Shown here piece by piece: positions 16,759 to 25,183 of a DNA stretch of 64,000 bases (position 1 is the first letter of the stretch; each line of letters starts with the position of its first letter). The notes under the pieces were generated by a model. The model saw only the letters and a list, made by a program, of their open reading frames with translations. It searched no databases and was not told the origin of the DNA. The position numbers and the translations under genes are program-made. This DNA is from Autumnicola lenta (GTDB lineage: Bacteria; Bacteroidota; Bacteroidia; Flavobacteriales; Flavobacteriaceae), in contig NZ_JAVRHO010000006.1 of assembly GCF_031846515.1 (NCBI RefSeq), positions 122,787 to 186,786 on the forward strand, read 5' to 3'.

Positions 16759-18066
16759 CTGAAAAAACTGAGAACAATACGGATTACAGGACTTTTATTC
16801 CTTTTCTTTTGCTGCTGCGCTTGTAACGACAGTCAAAAGGATTCTGAAACCATCCCCTCTGTTTTTGTAAGAGAGACAAAACAAGGTCATGAACTCATAA
16901 GGAACGGCAAACCTTTTTATATTAAAGGAGCAGCGGGAGCAGGGTTTTTAGAGGAATTAAAAGCTGCAGGAGGAAATACTATACGTCTATATGATACTAT
17001 AGATCTAAAAAAAGTGTTAGATCGCGCTGAAGATCTTCAGCTAGCAGTAGTCGCAGATATTCCTTTACCAAAATTCTATAATAATCAAAATTACTGGAGC
17101 AGTGATATGAATGGTGTAAAGCAAAGAATTGCAAAAACTGTTTCTCAACATAAAGATCATCCTGCTTTGCTTTATTGGAATCTGGGAAATGAAATAGGAT
17201 ATCCCGAGGTTTACGAATTTTCTGATTTTTTTAAAAATTTTAATGGACTAATTGAAGTTATTCATAAAAATGATCCATTTCATCCTGTCAGCACCGCTTT
17301 AATTGCGGGAAGCAGGAGAACGCTTATAAGTATTTCCTTGCGAAGTCCCCAACTGGACTTTGTTTCTCTTAATTCCTTTGGAAGTCTTCGCAATCTTGCT
17401 CCAATGCTCGAATCCATATCCTTGTTGTGGGATGGCCCCTATGTGATTTCTGAATGGGGTATAAACGGCCCTTGGGAAGAAGAAGAAACATCTTGGGGAG
17501 CACCAATTGAACAAACCAGTACTAAAAAAGCTGAAATCTTGCCGACTCGATACTATTCTGAAGTATTACAGGATAAATCCTGTTTGGGAAGTTTTTATTT
17601 CTATTGGGGCACTAAATACGAAAGAACCAACACCTGGTTTAGTTTATTTCAAGAAGATAGCACCCGCTCACAAGTTTTTTATTCTTTAAAGAATGTTTGG
17701 AATAATAAAAAGTCTGATTACAAAGGTCCAGAGATTAAGTACGCCTTGCTGAATGATAGAGGTGCTATGGAGAGTATAGTACTAAATTCAGGTAGTACTG
17801 CCAAAGCAGAATTATTATTACAGAATCCAGAAGACTCCTTAAATATTCATTGGGTAATAAGAAAAGAAGCATGGGAGAATATTTTGGAGGAAACTTCTGA
17901 AATTAAGAATAAATGGAAAGAGCGCTTTGATAGTAAAGCAATTTTTGAAGTACCTAAAGAGGAAGGACCATACAGAATATTTGTTTATGTGAAGGATCGA
18001 AATGGAAATCATGCGTCTACAAATATTCCTTTTTATGTCATAAATCCAGTAAATGGGAAAAATTAG
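16759..18066 (+). CDS. Glycoside-hydrolase (GH2-like TIM barrel) lipoprotein, unusual start
   Basis: The frame encodes a lipoprotein signal (LKKLRTIRITGLLFLFFCCC, then ACND; lipid Cys about 22), a TIM-barrel hydrolase (about 40-310) and a C-terminal Ig-like domain (about 320-430). The clan-A acid/base is Glu145 in YWNLGNE and the nucleophile Glu232 in YVISEWG, as in GH2-type enzymes. No ATG, GTG or TTG lies in this frame before GTG 17014, which would remove the signal and the first barrel strand. Possible starts are CTG 16759 (giving MKKLR...), ATT 16753, or the ATG at 16743 with a one-base slip in the A6 run at 16762-16767. The gene overlaps the GT2-GH26 gene by 14 bases, so it probably acts on the same polysaccharide, anchored in the envelope. 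Confidence 0.75.
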   Translation: MKKLRTIRITGLLFLFFCCCACNDSQKDSETIPSVFVRETKQGHELIRNGKPFYIKGAAGAGFLEELKAAGGNTIRLYDTIDLKKVLDRAEDLQLAVVADIPLPKFYNNQNYWSSDMNGVKQRIAKTVSQHKDHPALLYWNLGNEIGYPEVYEFSDFFKNFNGLIEVIHKNDPFHPVSTALIAGSRRTLISISLRSPQLDFVSLNSFGSLRNLAPMLESISLLWDGPYVISEWGINGPWEEEETSWGAPIEQTSTKKAEILPTRYYSEVLQDKSCLGSFYFYWGTKYERTNTWFSLFQEDSTRSQVFYSLKNVWNNKKSDYKGPEIKYALLNDRGAMESIVLNSGSTAKAELLLQNPEDSLNIHWVIRKEAWENILEETSEIKNKWKERFDSKAIFEVPKEEGPYRIFVYVKDRNGNHASTNIPFYVINPVNGKN

Positions 18067-21000
18067 AGAACCAAATAAAAAGGAACTTCGGATTATAAAA
18101 CTTATGATTTTTTTCGGAATTATAAGTATAATTCATTTCGTACTTTATTTTTTTCAACCACAATACAGGGGAAATATTCCTCTTTATATCCTCTTAACCA
18201 TAACTATACTATATGGTGCTTTTAAGAAATTTTACATGTGGTATAACTACTCAAATATTTCTATTCCAAAAGAAAGAGAAATAGTTACGGATTTTAAAGT
18301 TGATATACTCACTACCTATTTTCCCGGTGAACCTTATCAAATGATTATCACTACTTTAGAAGCAATCCTCAATATTTCCTATCCACATGAAACATATTTA
18401 TGTGATGAAGCTAACGATCCTTATCTTAAAGAGTTTTGTAGAGAACACGGAATTCATCATGTAACCAGGAATAACAGGGTGAATGCAAAGGCTGGAAATA
18501 TAAATAATGCACTAAATACGGTTGCTAAAGGTGATATCTGCGTCGTACTTGATCCCGATCATATTCCCCATACAGATTTTCTTTATCCTGTATTACCACA
18601 TTTCGAAGATCCTGATATAGGTTTTGTCCAGGTCGTTCAATCCTACTATAACATTAAAGAGTCACTTGTAGCGAGAGGTGCAGCTGAACAGACTTTTCAG
18701 TTCTATGGACCAATAATGATGACCTTGAATGCCTATAAATCTGTAAACGCAATTGGTGCAAATTGCGTTTTCAGGAGAAAAGCGCTCAATAGCATAGGAG
18801 GACATGCGCCGGGATTATGTGAAGACATGCATACAGCAATGCTTTTATATTCCAAAAACTGGAGGGCTGTTTACGTGCCTCAAGTACTTGCACAGGGATT
18901 GGCCCCCTCAAATCTTACAAATTTCTTTAAACAGCAACTAAAGTGGGCAAGAGGGAGCTTTGATTTACTAAGAAAAGTTTACCCTAAAATTTTTAAAAGA
19001 CTGACTACCAGACAGAAAATTCATTTCGGTATTTTGCCTTTACACTACCTTGGAGGTTTAATATGCCTTTTTACTTTTTTAATACCTATTCTTTCCTTAC
19101 TCTTCTCTGTTACTCCTTGGAAAGGTAATATTGTGGACTTTTTCATTATGATATTACCTGTTGTGGTCAGTTCTATATTAATTAGAGTTTACATTCAAAA
19201 ATGGGTTATAGAAAAAAAAGAAAGGGGCTTTCATATTATAGGAGGACTATTGTACATTAACACCTGGTGGATATATATAGTTGGACTTTTATATACTGTT
19301 CTTGACAAGGATGTCCCATATCTTCCCACTCCAAAAGAAGATGAATGGAACACCAATTTAAAAATCGTTATTCCTAACGCTACTATAGCCATCCTCTCTT
19401 TATTTTCTATTATTTATGGGCTGCAAAAGGACCTTACACCTTTTTCGATTATCATGGCAGGTTTTGCCTTTTTTAATTTCTGCATAATGTTTTTTGGGAT
19501 TTATCTTACAATTAGAATTTCAAAATTAAGAAATAAAAAAATCCTTCTTTTAGAGAAAATGTCTGGAATATATAAGCTCTTGAGAGAAAAATTCTACATT
19601 CTTGCGAACCTATTATTTTTTCTTAGCAGAAAAATTGCCCTTCCTATTTTACTGATTGTATTACTAATCTCAATGACAGTAAAACATAATAAGGATAATA
19701 AAAAATGGAAAAACATGGAGATTTCTTATGTTGACAAAGAACATGACCGTTATCTCGGTATTTTTCATCCCACTTCTGATTCTGGAGTTTCCGATTTGGA
19801 TACCATAGTAAATATTGAGAATCAAACAAATACTAATTTTGATATTATTTCCTTTTACCTGGCTTGGGGAGACAAAAGCTACAGTGATTTTCCTGGGGAT
19901 CTGGTAAATTCGATTTATGGGATGAATGCGATCCCGATGATAACATGGGAACCATGGACATCTGATTTTCAGGAATCTGAAGAAATTTCGGCACTTGAAA
20001 GAAACCAAAAAGTTTTCAAATATATTGCTGCAGGATATTTTGATGACTACATTAAACAATTTGGGGTAAAACTTGCAGCTTTTGAAAGGCCTGTATTTCT
20101 GAGGTTCGCACATGAATTTGATAACCCACAGTATCCTTGGTCAGCAAAGGGAGGAAATACACCCAAAGAATTTATTGTGGCCTGGAGGCATGTGCATGAT
20201 CTGCTAAAATCGGTAAATGCACATCAGGTAATGATGGTCTGGAATCCATGGCGTTCACAATTATTACAAAAATATTATCCGGGAGATGATTATGTAGATT
20301 GGATTGGAATTACTGCCTTGGATTATGGGAAATTAAATAGTACTAAGCAATCTTATTCTTTTAATCAACTTTACCAGCCTTTCCATAGCGAGATAGGCGC
20401 TTTTACAAATAAACCTGTAATGCTTGCAGAATTTGGTTCACTCAAAATTAACAAGAATCAGAAAAAATGGAGTCTGGATGCAATTGAAACGATAAATAGC
20501 ACATATCCAGAAATTTCAGCTATTGTTCTTTTTAATAGTTCTTATGACAAAAATATTCCATTAAATAATTGGTACGACAAAAAACAACTTGATTGGACCA
20601 CCTCTTCCCTAGCTTCTATAGACCAGAGATTTAAACGTAATCCCCTGGCTCTTAAATCGTCATATTCAGATGCCTCTAACACATTCCCAAATACAAAATC
20701 AATAAATCCCCTGACCAATTATGACATTAGAGGAGTGAGATACAAAAAAGGATATACATGGGAGGAAAACTTTTACGCAGCTACAAGGGAAACTATAAGA
20801 AAGGATTTTGAGCTTTTAAAGGAGGCTGGATTTAATACAATTCAATTCAGGGGGGGCAATGTTTACAATCACAACCTTCTCACTTATGCTGGCGAATATG
20901 GCTTAAATGTGATATATGAGTTCAAAGTTGATAACACCCTTAACTTTATCGTCGATAAGGACCAATTAAAAGATCTTAAAGAGGAAATAATAGCACAGGT

Positions 21001-21835
21001 TCATCAATTTAAAGAAAATAACACCATTATTGGTTTTACCTTTAGGGATGACCTTGATACTTTTTACGGCAAACCTTTACTTTTCTATCAAAGAAGTGCC
21101 TACTATGACTGGTTATCCACGCTGGCACAAGAAATCAAGTTAATTGATCCAGAAAAATCTTTGAATATAGATATGGCGTGGAGCAAAACGGCAGCTTACA
21201 ACATTAGAGAATTATATATTCAATCTCCATTCGATTCTTTTGGAATCAGAATTTCTGACTCTACAGGTATGAGCAATTATCAAACTTTCGCACAACAGAA
21301 TCAGACGCCGGTATATATAAGTTCTGTTACTCCAGAAGTACTTTCGCAATTTCCTATCGCATTAAAGAACTATAATTTTATCCTTCAGAATTACCAGAAT
21401 GAAAGACAAAGCGATTACATCACTTTTGATGGCATAGTTGATTTTGATGGTAACAAAAAACGTACTCTGGAAGAACTTGAAAAACATTGGAAATCTAATG
21501 AAGTTGTTGATTCCGACATTATCGTAAGAATTCTACGTCCTTCAGAACCTCTTCTTGCCAATCAATCTTCTGTTTTCCATCCCGTATTGTTCAAAAACGA
21601 CCAGTGGACGTATCCTTCAGAAATGAATAGTAATTATAATTTTAAATGGCATCTTATAAAAAACGATCGCTACGGAAATCCAATTGCTATTAATCAAATT
21701 GGCAAGGAAGCCACTCTTGAGCTTGAAATTCCCGAAAATTACAAGGAGTACGAATTACTTCTCACCTTGTATGATACAGAAAAAAGATATAGCTTAAGCT
21801 CAAGGTCGCAGTTGCACACCCCTTCACCCGACTAA
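18053..21835 (+). CDS. Processive GT2 polysaccharide synthase fused to GH26-like and degenerate GH2-like domains
   Basis: 1260 residues. Order: two membrane helices (about 17-35, 43-62); a cytosolic cellulose-synthase-like GT2 domain (about 80-300) with Asp118 (LCDEAND), Asp167-Pro-Asp169 (DxD), Glu257-Asp258 and Gln294-Gln-Leu-Lys-Trp298 (QxxRW type); about six more helices (320-542); then an outside part. That part has a GH26-like domain (about 555-835) with acid/base Glu688 in RFAHEFDNPQYPW and nucleophile Glu793 in LAEFGS, 105 residues apart as in mannanases. A GH2-like barrel (about 890-1165) follows, in which the NE motif reads RDDLD and the nucleophile site ISSVTPE; the last 80 residues form a beta domain. 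There is no PilZ domain. The protein probably polymerises a beta-linked polymer and processes it in the periplasm (inference). Base composition looks more A+T-rich than its neighbours. Confidence 0.85.
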   Translation: MGKIREPNKKELRIIKLMIFFGIISIIHFVLYFFQPQYRGNIPLYILLTITILYGAFKKFYMWYNYSNISIPKEREIVTDFKVDILTTYFPGEPYQMIITTLEAILNISYPHETYLCDEANDPYLKEFCREHGIHHVTRNNRVNAKAGNINNALNTVAKGDICVVLDPDHIPHTDFLYPVLPHFEDPDIGFVQVVQSYYNIKESLVARGAAEQTFQFYGPIMMTLNAYKSVNAIGANCVFRRKALNSIGGHAPGLCEDMHTAMLLYSKNWRAVYVPQVLAQGLAPSNLTNFFKQQLKWARGSFDLLRKVYPKIFKRLTTRQKIHFGILPLHYLGGLICLFTFLIPILSLLFSVTPWKGNIVDFFIMILPVVVSSILIRVYIQKWVIEKKERGFHIIGGLLYINTWWIYIVGLLYTVLDKDVPYLPTPKEDEWNTNLKIVIPNATIAILSLFSIIYGLQKDLTPFSIIMAGFAFFNFCIMFFGIYLTIRISKLRNKKILLLEKMSGIYKLLREKFYILANLLFFLSRKIALPILLIVLLISMTVKHNKDNKKWKNMEISYVDKEHDRYLGIFHPTSDSGVSDLDTIVNIENQTNTNFDIISFYLAWGDKSYSDFPGDLVNSIYGMNAIPMITWEPWTSDFQESEEISALERNQKVFKYIAAGYFDDYIKQFGVKLAAFERPVFLRFAHEFDNPQYPWSAKGGNTPKEFIVAWRHVHDLLKSVNAHQVMMVWNPWRSQLLQKYYPGDDYVDWIGITALDYGKLNSTKQSYSFNQLYQPFHSEIGAFTNKPVMLAEFGSLKINKNQKKWSLDAIETINSTYPEISAIVLFNSSYDKNIPLNNWYDKKQLDWTTSSLASIDQRFKRNPLALKSSYSDASNTFPNTKSINPLTNYDIRGVRYKKGYTWEENFYAATRETIRKDFELLKEAGFNTIQFRGGNVYNHNLLTYAGEYGLNVIYEFKVDNTLNFIVDKDQLKDLKEEIIAQVHQFKENNTIIGFTFRDDLDTFYGKPLLFYQRSAYYDWLSTLAQEIKLIDPEKSLNIDMAWSKTAAYNIRELYIQSPFDSFGIRISDSTGMSNYQTFAQQNQTPVYISSVTPEVLSQFPIALKNYNFILQNYQNERQSDYITFDGIVDFDGNKKRTLEELEKHWKSNEVVDSDIIVRILRPSEPLLANQSSVFHPVLFKNDQWTYPSEMNSNYNFKWHLIKNDRYGNPIAINQIGKEATLELEIPENYKEYELLLTLYDTEKRYSLSSRSQLHTPSPD

Positions 21836-22761
21836 TTTGTCTTCGGAAGGAAAATTTCGGCCATCATACAACGGGCACTACCGCCGCCGCAGGTTTCAAT
21901 CATATGTAAATCACTGCTCAAAATTTCGCAGTGTTTTTCAATTTTGGTTATCTGTTCTTTAGTGAGGCTTCCATGCGCCTTTGCACTCATCACCAGGTAC
22001 TTTTTATCAAAAGCCCCCTGCACCTGCAGCATGTTTCCTGCAAACTCGTGCATTTGTGCTTCAGAAATGGCAATTATCTCCTTCCCGTCCTGCTTAAGGT
22101 GTTTTAGTACATTTTTTCGTTCTTTCGCATCATCAATCGTATCCAGACAGATCACTGCAAATTCTTCAGCTAAACACATCATCACATTGGTGTGATAAAT
22201 AGGTTTTCTCTTGCCGTCCACACTCTGGTTTGCTGTAAAAATAACCGGAGTAAATTCAAAATCCTCACAAAACTCAATAAGCAAATCTTCATCTGCCCGG
22301 GGAGAGATCGCGCAGTAAGCCTTTTGGTTTACCCTGTCCAGCAGCATACTTCCCGTGCCTTCCAGGAAAAGATCATCCTCTTCAGCAGCAGTATAATCTA
22401 CGATATTGTTGATTTTAAAGCCTGCTTCTTCCAGCCGTGCAAAATATTCCAAACGGCGCTCCTTGCGTCGGTTTGGAGCAAACATTGGATAGAGAGCGAT
22501 ATTTCCATTCTCATGAAAAGAAACCCAGTTATTCGGAAAAATCGAATCTGGTGTATCTTCTTCAATTACATCATCTACCACAATTGTTTTAACGCCAACA
22601 GCATTTAATTTCTTTACAAAATCATCAAATTCCTGCTGGGCCTGTTTATTTACATCGGCATTTTTTATATCTTCCTGGAAATAATTGTTCACGGCTGTTT
22701 GCTCATTCATCCTGAATGCCACAGGCCTTACCATTAAAAGCGTGTCTGTTATTTGTCTCAT
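21832..22761 (-). CDS. ctlX: CtlX-type amidinohydrolase (citrulline/arginine-related)
   Basis: 309 residues of the amidinotransferase/arginine-deiminase fold. The N-terminus MVRPVAFRMNEQTAVNNYFQ with IFPNNWVSFH and YPMFAPNRRKERR are hallmarks of the CtlX group, which hydrolyses citrulline to ornithine in Francisella. Catalytic features are Glu in LFLEGTGS, His in IYHTNVMM and nucleophile Cys298 in CGGGSARCMMAEIF. It follows another family member by 13 bases, and its stop overlaps the stop of the convergent GT2-GH26 gene by four bases. The substrate in this organism is inferred only. Confidence 0.85.
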   Translation of the reverse strand: MRQITDTLLMVRPVAFRMNEQTAVNNYFQEDIKNADVNKQAQQEFDDFVKKLNAVGVKTIVVDDVIEEDTPDSIFPNNWVSFHENGNIALYPMFAPNRRKERRLEYFARLEEAGFKINNIVDYTAAEEDDLFLEGTGSMLLDRVNQKAYCAISPRADEDLLIEFCEDFEFTPVIFTANQSVDGKRKPIYHTNVMMCLAEEFAVICLDTIDDAKERKNVLKHLKQDGKEIIAISEAQMHEFAGNMLQVQGAFDKKYLVMSAKAHGSLTKEQITKIEKHCEILSSDLHMIETCGGGSARCMMAEIFLPKTN

Positions 22762-22774
22762 AGTCGTAAAAATT

Positions 22775-23686
22775 TTAATCCCTTATTAAGGGTAACGTAG
22801 AACAGCGCAACAGTCCTTCCTGTTTAGAAATTTCAGCATAAGGAACTTCTTCTACAGTAATGTTATTCTCCCTGAGCCAGTTGTTTAGCCTGCTAAAATT
22901 TCTTTCTGAAATTACCACATCTTCAGATATGGAGAAAACATTGGAGTACATGTGGTACATCTCATCCCGCGTGATCTCGAATATATTTTTACTTCCGAAG
23001 AGGTTTACCAGCCATTTATACTCCTTTTCATCAAGAAATCCGCCTTTATAGATAATGGCCTTGTCTTTGCCTACCTGCTGAAAACAGCAATCCAGGTGCA
23101 GTGCGTTCTCCCGGGCTTCTGTATTGGATTTCTTCAGGTTAAACGGAACCACTTTCTTTTTCGGAAAAATATCCCGCAACGCATCTACCGCGTGCTTGTT
23201 TGTTCTTGCTGTGATATAATTTTTATAATCTTCGCCGGTGTAAGTGCCAACCAGAATATAGTCACCAAAAGGCATCACGTCACCCCCTTCTATATGCGCA
23301 TTTTCAGGTAATTCTATTATTTTTTCTGAGGGTATCTGGTTCATTATATGACTAATGGCTTCGATTTCCTGCTCCCTATCGGGTAATATATTGGCAGTTA
23401 CAAATTTGTCCTCAATAACAAAAGCAATATCCCGGGCAAAAATTTGATTATAGTTCTCAATAACTTTAGGCCTATAGACTTTCACATCGTACTTTTTCAA
23501 TACAGCGGCAACAGATTCTATTTCGTTGATCATATCCTCCTCTTTAGGATAAGTTCCCGCTTTTATATGTTCAATGGACTTAGGATCATAAGCTTTAGAA
23601 ACTTCCGGAATACCACCCGTACTTTCTGCCGTTCCCAAGATCACAGCCCTTAATCGACCGGTTTCATTATTAATATTTAAGTGCAT
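22775..23686 (-). CDS. Amidinohydrolase (arginine deiminase / dimethylarginine hydrolase family)
   Basis: 303 residues. The pentein fold is shown by FARDIAFVIEDKFVTAN (about 83-99), EGGDVMPFGDYILVG (EGGD 133-136), LHLDCCFQQVG with the catalytic His-x-Asp (about 197-199) and nucleophile Cys295 in GLLRCSTLPLIR. These residues define the guanidino-modifying enzymes (ADI, DDAH, amidinotransferases). It is the first gene of a pair with the CtlX homologue, so a two-step route such as arginine to citrulline to ornithine is plausible. Exact chemistry cannot be decided from sequence alone. Confidence 0.82.
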   Translation of the reverse strand: MHLNINNETGRLRAVILGTAESTGGIPEVSKAYDPKSIEHIKAGTYPKEEDMINEIESVAAVLKKYDVKVYRPKVIENYNQIFARDIAFVIEDKFVTANILPDREQEIEAISHIMNQIPSEKIIELPENAHIEGGDVMPFGDYILVGTYTGEDYKNYITARTNKHAVDALRDIFPKKKVVPFNLKKSNTEARENALHLDCCFQQVGKDKAIIYKGGFLDEKEYKWLVNLFGSKNIFEITRDEMYHMYSNVFSISEDVVISERNFSRLNNWLRENNITVEEVPYAEISKQEGLLRCSTLPLIRD

Positions 23687-23705
23687 CCTGCAATTTTTTG
23701 CAAAT

Positions 23706-23740
23706 ATAAAAAAAGCCTCATGCAGAGATGAAGCTTTTTT
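23706..23740 (-). terminator. Terminator after citrate synthase
   Basis: AAAAAAAGCCTCAT (23708-23721) pairs with ATGAAGCTTTTTT (23728-23740) with one C-A mismatch. It gives a T run on the minus strand, 28 bases beyond the gltA stop. The symmetric A/T flanks would let it work in both directions. Confidence 0.7.
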
Positions 23741-23767
23741 CGGAAATTAATAATGTGAAATATAGAA

Positions 23768-25051
23768 TTACCTGTTATCTAAATTTTTAAATTCTCTAAG
23801 TCCTTCACCAATATAAATCTGACGTGGACGTCCAATTGGTTCTTTCATTAACCTCATTTCTCTCCATTGCGCAATCCAGCCTGGCAAACGTCCAAGAGCA
23901 AACATGACCGTAAACATCTCTACAGGAATTCCAAGTGCACGATAGATTATTCCGGAATAGAAATCTACATTAGGATATAATTTTCTTTTTACGAAATAGT
24001 CATCTTCCAAAGCTTCTTTTTCCAGGCCTTTGGCGATATCCAAAACAGGATCATCGATTCCTAACTGACCAAGAACTTCATCTGCTGACTTTTTAATAAT
24101 TTTAGCGCGTGGATCAAAGTTCTTATAAACCCTGTGTCCAAAGCCCATTAACCTGAAAGGATCTTCTTTATCCTTGGCCTTAGCCATGAATTTTTTAGTA
24201 TCCCCACCGTCTTCTTTAATTTTCTCAAGCATTTCTATAACCGCCTGATTGGCACCTCCATGTAAAGGTCCCCAAAGGGCAGAAATACCTGCTGAAATGG
24301 AAGCAAAAAGACCGGCATGAGAAGACCCAACCATTCTTACCGTTGAAGTAGAACAGTTCTGCTCATGATCTGCATGCAAAATAAGAAGCTTATCCAAAGC
24401 ATTAATGACAGCTTTGTCTACGCTATACTTCTTCCCGGGTTTTTCAAACATCATTTTATGCAGATTCTCTACATAACCAAGAGAGTCATCACCATAATTA
24501 AGAGGATCACTTTTCTTCTTTCTTAAAGTCCAGGCTGCCAATACAGGAAATTTTCCGAGAATTTTAACTATAGCTTTGTACATATCTGCTTCTGAAGAAA
24601 CATCTACAGAAGAAGGGTTAAAAGCGATTAATGCACTGGTAAGAGAAGAAAGCACTCCCATTGGATGTGCCGATTTTGGAAAACCATCCAAAATCTTTTT
24701 CATTTCTTCATCTACTTCAGATTCTTCTTTTATATCGGAATAGAATTTGTCAAGCTGTTCTTTAGTAGGAAGCTCACCGAAAATTAATAAGTAAGCTACT
24801 TCAAGAAAATCAGCTTTTTCAGCAAGATCTTCAATAGCGTATCCACGGTATCTCAAAACTCCTTTCTCCCCATCCAGGAAGGTGATTGCACTTTCGCAAC
24901 TTCCGGTATTTTTAAATCCCCGGTCCAAAGTAATAATACCAGCTTGAGAACGCAGAGTTTTTATATCTACTCCTATTTCATTTTCGGTGCCTTTGACAAC
25001 CGGAAACTCATATTTTTTTCCTTGATATTCTAATGACGCTTTATCTGACAT
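23768..25051 (-). CDS. gltA: Citrate synthase
   Basis: 427 residues; condenses acetyl-CoA and oxaloacetate at the entry of the TCA cycle. It has the N-terminal beta-rich domain of the Gram-negative type (about 1-60), RSQAGIITLDRGFKNTGSCE, the active-site histidines in ILHADHEQNCSTSTVRMVGS and MGFGHRVYKNFDPRAKII, and the catalytic Asp near NVDFYSGIIYRALGIP. It ends GRPRQIYIGEGLREF, the usual C-terminus. It is monocistronic, with a terminator downstream. Confidence 0.98.
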   Translation of the reverse strand: MSDKASLEYQGKKYEFPVVKGTENEIGVDIKTLRSQAGIITLDRGFKNTGSCESAITFLDGEKGVLRYRGYAIEDLAEKADFLEVAYLLIFGELPTKEQLDKFYSDIKEESEVDEEMKKILDGFPKSAHPMGVLSSLTSALIAFNPSSVDVSSEADMYKAIVKILGKFPVLAAWTLRKKKSDPLNYGDDSLGYVENLHKMMFEKPGKKYSVDKAVINALDKLLILHADHEQNCSTSTVRMVGSSHAGLFASISAGISALWGPLHGGANQAVIEMLEKIKEDGGDTKKFMAKAKDKEDPFRLMGFGHRVYKNFDPRAKIIKKSADEVLGQLGIDDPVLDIAKGLEKEALEDDYFVKRKLYPNVDFYSGIIYRALGIPVEMFTVMFALGRLPGWIAQWREMRLMKEPIGRPRQIYIGEGLREFKNLDNR

Positions 25052-25183
25052 TTTGATTGTTTCTGATTAGACTTACTATAGTTGCGAAATTAAGAAAAAT
25101 TAACAAGTATATCAATTGATAATTTGTGTTTAAGGTATAATTAACAGGGGGTAGAGCGGTTTAAATGTTATTATTTTTATTCT

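Noticed and set aside
17014..18066. Start of the hydrolase-like lipoprotein at GTG 17014
   Set aside because: It would remove the lipoprotein signal and the first barrel strand, which are clearly encoded just upstream in the same frame.
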